Of a stretch of 16,829 bases of DNA, positions 1 to 5,881 are shown piece after piece; position 1 is the stretch's first letter; each line of letters begins with the position of its first letter. The stretch comes from CAYHPY01 sp964358485 (GTDB lineage: Bacteria; Elusimicrobiota; Elusimicrobia; UBA1565; UBA9628). The notes beneath the pieces are model-generated. The model ran no database searches and was not told the DNA's origin. It saw nothing but the letters and a program-made list of their open reading frames with translations. Where the stretch lies: the NCBI GenBank assembly GCA_964358485.1, contig CAYHPY010000081.1, positions 1-16,829 of the forward strand. Reading direction: 5' to 3'. Both the position numbers and the translations under genes were made by a program.

Positions 1-434
1 CCGGTGATCTTGCCGTTTTCCCGGACCACGTCCCGCACGGTGACGCCGGAGAAGACCTCGGCCCCCGCCGCCTCAGCCTGGGCGGCGAACCATTGGTCGA
101 ACTTGACCCGAATGATGGTGTAGCAGTTGGGCACGCCCTCCAGGAACTTCATGGACTTGTAGCCCACGGTGATCCAGGAGTCGTCGGTGGTGATGCACAT
201 CTTCTGCTCGACGACCGGCCGCTCCACCGCGGCCTGCGGGTCCTTCCAGAAATTGGGGATGATCTCGTGCAGCATCTGGGAGTAGAGCACCGCGCCCTGC
301 ACGTTCTTGGCGCCCGGGTATTCGCCGCGCTCCAGGACCACGACTTTCAGGCCCGAGCGGGCCATGGTGATGGCGGCCGCGATTCCGGCGGGTCCGGCTC
401 CGACTACTATGGCGTCGTAGGCGTCGTCAGCCAC
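1..434 (-). CDS. fixC: FixC-like electron-transfer flavoprotein:quinone oxidoreductase, N-terminal part (runs off left edge)
   Basis: The first 144 or so residues of an FAD-dependent oxidoreductase are visible; the rest lies beyond position 1. The N-terminus begins with the Rossmann FAD-binding motif VVGAGPAGIAAA, followed by a strand ending in the acidic residue of VVLERGEYPGAKNVQG. The ERGEYPGAKNVQGAVLYS stretch is typical of the FixC branch of the ETF-QO family, which passes electrons from an electron-transfer flavoprotein to the quinone pool. The start is a GTG at 434-432, 7 bp after the stop of the receiver gene; no clear Shine-Dalgarno is visible. FixA, FixB or FixX partners, if present, would lie off the left edge. 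The family call is firm. The exact role (FixC in nitrogen-fixing or carnitine-type systems versus a general dehydrogenase) cannot be decided from this fragment. Confidence 0.82.
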   Translation of the reverse strand, partial: MADDAYDAIVVGAGPAGIAAAITMARSGLKVVVLERGEYPGAKNVQGAVLYSQMLHEIIPNFWKDPQAAVERPVVEQKMCITTDDSWITVGYKSMKFLEGVPNCYTIIRVKFDQWFAAQAEAAGAEVFSGVTVRDVVRENGKIT

Positions 435-441
435 GGGGGGC

Positions 442-810
442 TCAGTTCTTGTTGATCGCGCTTTGGACCAGGTCCAGCAGTTCGTCGGTCTTGAAAGGCT
501 TGGTCATGAAGCCCACGACCTGGGGGAACTTTTGGAAGAGGGTTTTGGAAGGCTCCAAGGCGGTGATGACGATGATGGGCAGGGCCTTGGTGGAGTCGTT
601 CTGGGCGATCTTGAGCTGGAGCGAGTAGCCGTCGATGCCCGGGAGCATGACGTCCAGGATCAGCAGGTCCGGCTTGAGGTTGGTGATGGCGTCCCACGCC
701 TGGCGCCCGTTGTCGCAGGTGGAGACTTCAAAGCCCCCGTGCTCCAAGGTGAATTTCACCAGGTTCAGCATCTCCGGCTCGTCGTCGATAACCAAAACTT
801 TTTTGCCCAT
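442..810 (-). CDS. Stand-alone response regulator receiver (CheY-like) protein
   Basis: This 122-residue protein is a single receiver domain without an output domain. All conserved positions are present: the acidic pair D9-D10, the phospho-acceptor D53 in LLILDVMLPG, T83 in VITAL, and K104 in FMTKPF. Such proteins accept phosphate from a histidine kinase and act by protein contact; no kinase gene is visible nearby. The ATG at 810-808 (MGKKVLVIDDE) is preferred over an in-frame TTG at 846, because that TTG is part of a TTGACA -35 box and the extra residues do not fit the fold. The gene is followed 7 bp later by the FixC-like gene, so the two are probably co-transcribed. The predicted transcript would begin at or 1 nt before the ATG. 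The partner and the output are unknown. Confidence 0.92.
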   Translation of the reverse strand: MGKKVLVIDDEPEMLNLVKFTLEHGGFEVSTCDNGRQAWDAITNLKPDLLILDVMLPGIDGYSLQLKIAQNDSTKALPIIVITALEPSKTLFQKFPQVVGFMTKPFKTDELLDLVQSAINKN

Positions 811-846
811 GGTGGGAAGGGTATCAATTCCTCCGGAGGCTGTCAA
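811..846 (-). promoter_or_regulatory. Promoter of the receiver gene, abutting the ATG
   Basis: On the minus strand, TTGACA (846-841) is followed by a 17-nt spacer and TACCCT (823-818), preceded by a TGn extended -10. Only 7 nt then separate the hexamer from the ATG at 810, so the predicted transcription start is the ATG itself or 1 nt before it. A GGAGG within the spacer lies 19 nt from the ATG and upstream of the predicted start, so it would not serve as a ribosome binding site. Confidence 0.6.
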
Positions 847-925
847 TTGCCGTCCACTCCGTAAAAAGCAGGGAACAAATCACCCCTCTCGCTCGTATAT
901 ATGGGTAGGGGATCGGGGAGGCCCC

Positions 926-953
926 TTGCAAAATATAACTTATCTGTTATAAT
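926..953 (+). promoter_or_regulatory. Promoter of the toxin-antitoxin operon
   Basis: TTGCAA (926-931) is followed by a 16-nt spacer and a perfect TATAAT (948-953) carrying a TGn extension. Only 4 nt separate the -10 box from the toxin ATG at 958, so the toxin mRNA would have no 5' leader, or transcription would begin just inside the codon. Confidence 0.7.
934..951. promoter_or_regulatory. Inverted repeat, candidate antitoxin operator
   Basis: TATAAC (934-939) and GTTATA (946-951) are perfect 6-bp arms separated by the 6-nt TTATCT. The right arm covers most of the -10 hexamer, so a bound dimer of the HTH antitoxin would block RNA polymerase. This is the usual arrangement for autoregulated type II toxin-antitoxin operons. 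Binding itself is inferred. Confidence 0.62.
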
Positions 954-957
954 ATCC

Positions 958-1302
958 ATGAATCCGATTCAAATAATTTTTTATCCGGAGGGCGGGTCCG
1001 GTCCCGTTAAAGATCGCCTGGAGATGTTATCCCAGGAACGGCCGAAGGCATGGCGCCGCTTGGTCCTTGATCTGGAAATTCTTGGAGCGGAGGGCCTAAG
1101 GTCCAGGCAGGTCACGCTCCGGCCGATGGGAGAAGGCCTTTGGGAACTGAAACGGAATTACGATGGGATTCACTATCGGATATTTTTCTGTTTGGATTCC
1201 GGGCGGATTTGGCTTCTTCACTCATTTGAAAAGAAACAAGCAAAAACCCCTTTGAACGAAATCCGCTTGGCCCGAAAGAGGAGGAGGGAGGTAATGTCAT
1301 GA
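958..1302 (+). CDS. higB: RelE/HigB-type toxin (phage-derived Gp49-like family)
   Basis: This 114-residue basic protein has the features of the Gp49-like/HigB toxins, ribosome-dependent mRNA interferases of the RelE superfamily. The most telling parts are the central LWELKRNYDGIHYRIFF strand region, then RIWLLHSFEKKQAKTP and the Arg/Lys-rich C-terminal helix EIRLARKRRREVM. Family members typically have the same length and the same FxKKxxKTPxxEI signature. The ATG at 958 is chosen over an in-frame ATG at 901, because the promoter and operator lie between the two. There is no Shine-Dalgarno upstream. The gene overlaps the downstream antitoxin by 4 bp (ATGA). The toxin-first order is characteristic of higBA. 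Activity and target are inferred from the family only. Confidence 0.88.
   Translation: MNPIQIIFYPEGGSGPVKDRLEMLSQERPKAWRRLVLDLEILGAEGLRSRQVTLRPMGEGLWELKRNYDGIHYRIFFCLDSGRIWLLHSFEKKQAKTPLNEIRLARKRRREVMS
1281..1291 (+). promoter_or_regulatory. Strong Shine-Dalgarno for the antitoxin
   Basis: The purine run GAGGAGGGAGG ends 7 nt before the antitoxin ATG at 1299 and lies inside the toxin coding region. The toxin itself has no such site, which would favour antitoxin synthesis from the shared mRNA. Confidence 0.7.
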
Positions 1303-1631
1303 GAAAAGTCACTCAAAGCGGGTTCGATTCCTACCTTCAAAAGAAGTTGCGGACGAGCCCGACCCTCGCCCGAGAATACGCCGCCCAATTCGCCGAATTG
1401 CCCCTGGGAACACAATTGGCGATTCTTCGAAGAAGGCGGCTTCTTTCCCAGGAGGCCGTCGCCAAAAAACTCAATGTGGCGCAACCCCATGTCGCCCGAG
1501 TGGAAAGACCCGAGCACGACCCTCGCCTTTCATCCGTCGTAAACCAAACAAAAGCCATTCATTGCCGCCTGATCGTGGTGCCGGAGGAATTATTGTCCCA
1601 GGTCGCCCAATTGGTGGCGGACGCCCGCTGA
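1299..1631 (+). CDS. higA: XRE-family HTH antitoxin (HigA-like)
   Basis: This 110-residue protein has a Cro/C1-type helix-turn-helix at about residues 37-88 (QLAILRRRRLLSQEAVAKKL, then NVAQPHVARVER). The N-terminal 35 residues probably contact the toxin. It should neutralise the toxin and repress the operon through the inverted repeat at 934-951. It starts at an ATG overlapping the toxin stop (ATGA), with a strong Shine-Dalgarno. The stop codon lies 1 bp from the stop of the convergent TPR gene, so no terminator fits between them. The toxin-antitoxin pair is less GC-rich than its neighbours, consistent with arrival by horizontal transfer. An ordinary XRE regulator is the alternative reading, but the adjacent toxin makes the antitoxin role likely. 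Confidence 0.88.
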   Translation: MRKVTQSGFDSYLQKKLRTSPTLAREYAAQFAELPLGTQLAILRRRRLLSQEAVAKKLNVAQPHVARVERPEHDPRLSSVVNQTKAIHCRLIVVPEELLSQVAQLVADAR

Positions 1632-1632
1632 A

Positions 1633-2244
1633 TTATTGGGTATTTCTGAAAATTCCCAAAACCAGCGCCGTCCCGACGATAAAGAGCCCCACCCCATAGG
1701 GCCCCGCGGCCGAACCCTCCGGCGGGCGCGCCTCTCCGGGGCCGCCCGACCAGGCCTTGGGGGGCGCCGGACAACGGGACGATAAAGAACCCGCCTTGGC
1801 GCAATCCTCCAGGACCCGCTCCCGCGGCTCGCCCATGGCGGCGCGGGCCAGGGCCCGATATAAGAAGGCCTTCCCCTCTTTGGGCGCCAGCGCCGCGGCG
1901 CGGTCGGCGTGCCCGAAGGCCTCCGGCCCGTGGCCGCCGGCCAGGTAGGTCTCGGCCCACAGAAGATGGCCCTCGGGGCCGTCGTATTTCAGGACCGGGA
2001 GGCGGCTGAGAGCGTTGCGGGCGTCGGCCGGGCGGCCCAAGGCCAGATCGGCCCGCGCCCGGACCATGAAGGCCTGGGGATAATCCGGGTCGGCCGCGCA
2101 GGCCCTGGTGGCCGCGTCCCGGGCCTGGGGAACCAGGCCCCGCGAGAGCAGGCTTTCGGCCTCCTTGACCAAGGCCGCCGACTCGGCCTTGGGCGCGGCG
2201 GCGCGCACGGGTAGAGCGAGGAGCAAAAGGAGAAAAACTTTCAA
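1633..2244 (-). CDS. Small secreted TPR protein with C-terminal membrane anchor
   Basis: I read a 203-residue protein starting at TTG 2244-2242. That start gives a clean signal peptide (MKVFLLLLLALPVRAAA), whereas the longer in-frame extension is Arg/Gly-rich and would overlap tilS. Residues 21-150 are alanine-rich helical pairs of TPR type, for example DPDYPQAFMVRARADLALGR and AALAPKEGKAFLYRALARAA. Residues 182-199 form one hydrophobic helix (YGVGLFIVGTALVLGIF) with only a short tail. The likely topology is an extracytoplasmic TPR domain tethered to the inner membrane. This resembles the sensor half of the kinases at 11390-16461 but has no kinase domain. TPRs bind peptides or proteins; the ligand is unknown. 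The start codon is the least certain part. Confidence 0.68.
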   Translation of the reverse strand: MKVFLLLLLALPVRAAAPKAESAALVKEAESLLSRGLVPQARDAATRACAADPDYPQAFMVRARADLALGRPADARNALSRLPVLKYDGPEGHLLWAETYLAGGHGPEAFGHADRAAALAPKEGKAFLYRALARAAMGEPRERVLEDCAKAGSLSSRCPAPPKAWSGGPGEARPPEGSAAGPYGVGLFIVGTALVLGIFRNTQ

Positions 2245-2274
2245 GATGGTCGATTTTACTACAATGGGGCGGAC
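2245..2274. promoter_or_regulatory. Divergent promoter region between the TPR gene and tilS
   Basis: Only 30 bp separate the two divergent start codons. A -10-like TAAAAT on the minus strand (2258-2253) lies 8 nt before the TTG. A TACAAT on the plus strand (2260-2265) lies 9 nt before the tilS ATG. Neither has a convincing -35 box. Both placements would give leaders of only a few nucleotides. Confidence 0.4.
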
Positions 2275-3030
2275 ATGCGACGCAAGGAATTCGCCGCCCG
2301 GGTCTGGGCCAAATTGGCCGCATTCGAGAAAACGCATCGGCTTTTCGCCCCGGGGGACAAGGTGCTCGCGGCGGTCTCCGGGGGGCCCGACTCGGTGGTT
2401 CTGGCCCATTACCTCTCGGTCCAGGCCCGAAAAAGGGGCTTCCGCCTGTCCCTGGTCCATGTCCACCACGGTCTGCGCGGCCGCGACGCCGACCGGGACG
2501 CGGTTTTCGTCAAGAAATTAGCCGAAAAACTTCGGGTGCCCGCCGCGGTGGTGAAGGCCCCCGCCGCCCGAAAAGCCCGGGAGCGGGGCCAAGGGCTGGA
2601 GGACGGGGCCCGCAAGGTCCGCTACCAGGCTTTGGCCGCGCGGGCCCGGAGACTGGGCTGCGGCAAGGTGGCCACGGGGCATCAGCTCGACGACCAGGCG
2701 GAGACGGTTCTGCTTAACTTGATCCGGGGCACTCGACTCAAGGCCCTCGGGGCCATTCCTCCGCGAAGGGCCTTGGAGGCGGGGATTGAATTGGTCCGAC
2801 CTTTATTGCCCCTATCAAGAAAAGAGATTGTGGAGTACCTGCGGCAAAACGGATTAAAGAGCCGAAAGGACGGAACCAACGACTCTGAAAAATTCTTAAG
2901 AAACTGGATTCGCCGAAGAGTAATGCCGCTCCTGGAATCCAAGAACCCCCGCATCCGGGAGCACCTGGCCGGAATCGCCGAACAGGTCCGGGGCTACGGC
3001 TTGTCGGAGACCGTCACCGACTCGATGTAG
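2275..3030 (+). CDS. tilS: tRNA(Ile)-lysidine synthase, catalytic domain only (shortened C-terminus)
   Basis: TilS modifies C34 of the AUA-reading tRNA(Ile) to lysidine using ATP and lysine. The N-type PP-loop motif SGGPDS is at residues 35-40. The family blocks VHVHHGLRG (61-69), TGHQLDDQAETVLLNL (134-149), RPLLPLSRKEI (175-185) and DGTNDSEKFLRNWIRRRVMPLL (199-220) are all present, so the catalytic domain is complete. At 251 residues it is shorter than usual for the family, which normally continues beyond the IREHLAGIAEQVR helix into one or two C-terminal tRNA-binding domains. Its last 37 bp are antisense to the end of the convergent cyclophilin gene, and the residues GYGLSETVTDSM look like read-through of that strand. 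It starts at an ATG with no Shine-Dalgarno. Whether it is functional is open. Confidence 0.9.
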   Translation: MRRKEFAARVWAKLAAFEKTHRLFAPGDKVLAAVSGGPDSVVLAHYLSVQARKRGFRLSLVHVHHGLRGRDADRDAVFVKKLAEKLRVPAAVVKAPAARKARERGQGLEDGARKVRYQALAARARRLGCGKVATGHQLDDQAETVLLNLIRGTRLKALGAIPPRRALEAGIELVRPLLPLSRKEIVEYLRQNGLKSRKDGTNDSEKFLRNWIRRRVMPLLESKNPRIREHLAGIAEQVRGYGLSETVTDSM

Positions 3031-3689
3031 ACCGGCTGGAGCGGCCGGTCGGAGCCGTCGTCGGCCCGGCGCGGCACGGCCACGATGGCCTTGACCACGT
3101 CCATGCCCTCGGTCACTTCCCCGAAGATGGTGTGCCGGTTGTTGAGCCAGGGAGCCTCCCCGTCGGTGATGAAGAACTGGGAGCCGTTGGTGTTGGGCCC
3201 CGAGTTGGCCATGGCAAGCAGGCCGGGGCGGTTGAACTGCAAGGACGGGTCGAATTCGTCCTGGAAGCGGTAGCCGGGGCCGCCGCGCCCGTCGCCCATC
3301 GGGTCGCCGCCCTGGACCATGAAGCCGGGGATGACGCGGTGGAAGATGGTCCCGTTGTAGAGCGGGGTAGTCTTGGTCTGCCCGTCCCGCGGGTCCGTCC
3401 AGGGCTTGGTTCCGTTGGCCAGCGCCATGAAGTTGCCCACGGCGCGGGGAGACTGGTCGCCGTAGAGCTTGAGCTTGACCACGCCCTTGCTGGTTTTCAT
3501 CACGGCGTATTTGGTGCCGAGGGGCTTGACCGGCGCCTCGGCGGCGGGGGCCGGCTGGGCCGAGGCGGCGGGTTGGGCCGTTTCCTGGGAAGGTTCCGTG
3601 GACTTTGAGCAGGCGGAGAACAATAAAACGGAAACGGAAAAGACGGCAACGGAATTTAGGGCAACGGAACGAAGAGAAAAGAAGTTCAT
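2994..3689 (-). CDS. Cyclophilin-type peptidyl-prolyl isomerase, probable lipoprotein
   Basis: This 231-residue protein has a hydrophobic N-terminus ending in LLFSAC (C27), a near-consensus lipobox with Phe at -3. A low-complexity Ala/Pro/Gln linker (about 31-57) follows, then a complete cyclophilin domain (about 60-228). Active-site residues are visible: R118 in FHRVIPGF, F123, M124, Q126, the SGPNTNGSQFFIT block, W181-L182 and H186. It should catalyse proline isomerisation in the periplasm while attached to a membrane. The ATG at 3689 has an AGGAG 7 nt upstream and overlaps the stop of the cyclophilin-caspase gene (ATGA), so translation is probably coupled. The two cyclophilin domains are very similar (shared WLN, TIFGEVTEGM and GGPGY blocks), pointing to tandem duplication. 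An in-frame ATG 24 bp upstream is less likely. Confidence 0.93.
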   Translation of the reverse strand: MNFFSLRSVALNSVAVFSVSVLLFSACSKSTEPSQETAQPAASAQPAPAAEAPVKPLGTKYAVMKTSKGVVKLKLYGDQSPRAVGNFMALANGTKPWTDPRDGQTKTTPLYNGTIFHRVIPGFMVQGGDPMGDGRGGPGYRFQDEFDPSLQFNRPGLLAMANSGPNTNGSQFFITDGEAPWLNNRHTIFGEVTEGMDVVKAIVAVPRRADDGSDRPLQPVYIESVTVSDKP

Positions 3690-5881
3690 GGGTGGTCTCC
3701 TAAACGGATCCAAGTTTGTCCGGCCCTGTCGCCAAGAGAGTCCACCTTGGGTGACAGGACCGGTTGTTGATCAACATTCTGTCTCCCCGCCTCTCTCTCC
3801 ACGGCGGGTTGGACGAACGAAAATAATTCCGCGGTCGTGACCGACCGGTCCTTGTCGGCGTCGGCCTCGCCGCGCAGGCCTTTGAGGAGGAAATAGGTCA
3901 AGAGGCCGTGCTTGCCGTCGGGGTGATAGGTGCTCATCTGGTCGCTTGCCGAAGCCGCCAGCACGACCATATTGGCCGGGGTCGAGGCGGGCTCGGCATG
4001 GACGGCGACCAGCGGCCGGGCGCCCTTGGCGATCACGGAACGGTTGCCCTGGCCGGAAAAACAGGCGTCCAGGACGACGGTGATTTCCCGGGCCTTGAGC
4101 TTGGCCAGGTTCTCGTAGAGGCGCTTAACAGGGAAGGCGGTGTCCTCGGTGTAGGAGGGGTCGCCCTCGTAAGGGATGAGGAAGCCCTCGCCTGTGGCGG
4201 GGTTGGGCGCGCCGTGGCCCGCGTAGAACACGAAGACCCGGCTTTTTTCCGTGACCCGGCGCCGCAGCCAGGTCCCCAGGTATTTTTCCAGGTCGGTTTT
4301 GGTGGCCGCCTCGTTCTGGAGCAGGACGGCGTTCTTGGGATCGAATCCCATCGCCCGCGTCAGGTAAGAATGCATGCTTTGAGCGTCGCGCGCGGCGAAT
4401 TCCACCGGGGGAATGCCCGCCTGCCGGTACTTCTCCACGCCGATCACGACGGCGTAGGCTTCCGGGTCGACGGCGGTGTTGGAAGAAGGCGGAGCGTCCA
4501 AGTCCTCCTCGAGCGGCGCGGGGGCGGCGGGGGCCGGGGCCGCCTTGCCCTTGATGGAGACCACTTTCAGGGACGGCGCGCCCTCCCCCAGGGCCAAACC
4601 CAGCGGAATGCTTTCGGCCCCGCCGCCGGCCTCGACAAGCTTGACGGCCACCGGAAGGGACTTTCCCGAGAACCGATTGTTCACGACGAAATCGAAAACG
4701 GCCTGCTTGGTCTCGCCGGGAGACAAATCCCCCAAATCCAGAGAGGCGTCTCCCGATAAAAAGATGTCCGCGCTCCCGAGTTCCAGGGCCGCCCCGACCT
4801 TGCGGGCCGAACCTTCTCCCCCGTTGCGGATGAAGGCGAAGACCCGGGAGACTTCCCCCGCTTTAATGACGCCGAGGCCGCCGATGGTGACCTTGACCAG
4901 CTCGAGTTTCGGCGCCTTGAAGGCGGCCGCCTCAAATTCGAGCAGGCTGGCCGGCGCGTCGAATCCGTTGGCCTCGCGGACTTCGGCCTTAAATTTGAGC
5001 TTGCCTGCCGCCATGGTCTTGTCCGACTCCAGAGGCAGTTCCCGAACGACGGTCTTGCCGGGCGCCAAATCGCCCAGCGCCAGTTCGGAAGGGAAGGAAA
5101 GACCTTTTTTCGAATCGCCGGACAGGACGAATTTGAGGGCATAAGCGTCCCCCTTGCCCTCGTTGGAGACCGAAACGACCAAGGCGCCCTTTTCTCCGGC
5201 GTCCAAAATGTCGTTTCGGGAAGGTTCCTGAAAGGAAAGCTGAACGGAAAGCTTGGGAGGGGCCACGGGCTTCGGAGCGGAGGCGACTCCTCCCACCCCG
5301 GCTCCCTCGATGTCCACTTTAATGATGCGGATTTCCTCAACCGGCCGGTCGTTGGCCTGACGAGGGGAGGAAACAATGGCGTTGACCACCTCCATGCCCT
5401 CGGTCACCTCCCCAAAAATGGTGTAGCTCCCGTTGAGCCAGGGGGCGGCCGCGACCGTGATGAAAAACTGGCTTCCGTTGGTGTTGGGCCCCGCGTGGGC
5501 CATGGCCAGGATGCCGGGGCGGTCGAAGCCGAGGTTGGGGCTTTTTTCGTTGTCGAACTTGTAGCCCGGCCCGCCGGTCCCGTTGCCCAAGGGATCCCCG
5601 CCCTGGATCATGAAATTGGGAATGATTCGGTGAAAGGTGAGGCCGTCATAATAACGCGTGGCCTTCAATTGTCCGTCCCGGGAGTCGCGCCACTGCCTTT
5701 GCCCCGTGGCCAGGCCGACGAAATTGTTGACGGCAAGAGGGGATTCCTCGGGATAAAGCTTCAAGACGATTTTCCCCTTGGAGGTCGTCATGACCACCCG
5801 GTCGCGGGTGAACAAGGGCGCCCCCGACCAGGATGCGCAGAGGCCCACCAAAGCGGCCGCCATGATCAGCTTCGATTTCAC
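3686..5881 (-). CDS. Secreted cyclophilin fused to a caspase-like (peptidase C14) protease
   Basis: This 731-residue protein has a rare domain order. Residues 1-22 look like a Sec signal. A cyclophilin domain (about 28-192) has R85, F90, M91, Q93 and W148; the usual active-site His is Tyr (Y153). Two beta-rich CARDB-like repeats follow (about 208-315 and 325-432), each with an N/GEG turn and a LGDLxPGET-type strand. An Ala/Pro linker (about 445-470) leads to a caspase-like p20 fold (about 474-700). That domain starts with AYAVVIGVEKY, carries the catalytic His in YAGHG (H556) and the Cys in DACFSG (C607), and has an EF-hand-like loop at 674-685. The DxCxSG form resembles metacaspases/orthocaspases, which usually cut after Arg or Lys. 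The GTG start overlaps the nnrE stop (GTGA). Substrate and activation are unknown; the CARDB label is by strand pattern only. Confidence 0.88.
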   Translation of the reverse strand: MKSKLIMAAALVGLCASWSGAPLFTRDRVVMTTSKGKIVLKLYPEESPLAVNNFVGLATGQRQWRDSRDGQLKATRYYDGLTFHRIIPNFMIQGGDPLGNGTGGPGYKFDNEKSPNLGFDRPGILAMAHAGPNTNGSQFFITVAAAPWLNGSYTIFGEVTEGMEVVNAIVSSPRQANDRPVEEIRIIKVDIEGAGVGGVASAPKPVAPPKLSVQLSFQEPSRNDILDAGEKGALVVSVSNEGKGDAYALKFVLSGDSKKGLSFPSELALGDLAPGKTVVRELPLESDKTMAAGKLKFKAEVREANGFDAPASLLEFEAAAFKAPKLELVKVTIGGLGVIKAGEVSRVFAFIRNGGEGSARKVGAALELGSADIFLSGDASLDLGDLSPGETKQAVFDFVVNNRFSGKSLPVAVKLVEAGGGAESIPLGLALGEGAPSLKVVSIKGKAAPAPAAPAPLEEDLDAPPSSNTAVDPEAYAVVIGVEKYRQAGIPPVEFAARDAQSMHSYLTRAMGFDPKNAVLLQNEAATKTDLEKYLGTWLRRRVTEKSRVFVFYAGHGAPNPATGEGFLIPYEGDPSYTEDTAFPVKRLYENLAKLKAREITVVLDACFSGQGNRSVIAKGARPLVAVHAEPASTPANMVVLAASASDQMSTYHPDGKHGLLTYFLLKGLRGEADADKDRSVTTAELFSFVQPAVEREAGRQNVDQQPVLSPKVDSLGDRAGQTWIRLGDHP
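3697..3701 (-). promoter_or_regulatory. Shine-Dalgarno that fixes the cyclophilin lipoprotein start
   Basis: AGGAG at 3701-3697 lies 7 nt before the ATG at 3689. It is inside the last codons of the preceding gene and rules against the ATG 24 bp upstream. Confidence 0.7.

Noticed and set aside
2245..2469. Longer start for the TPR protein, reaching into tilS
   Set aside because: It would place about 75 hydrophilic residues before a clear signal peptide and overlap the tilS 5' end.
5835..5840. Cys15 of the cyclophilin-caspase protein as a lipoprotein cysteine
   Set aside because: The preceding residues (VGL) do not fit the lipobox, since Leu at -1 is not accepted; a type I signal is more likely.
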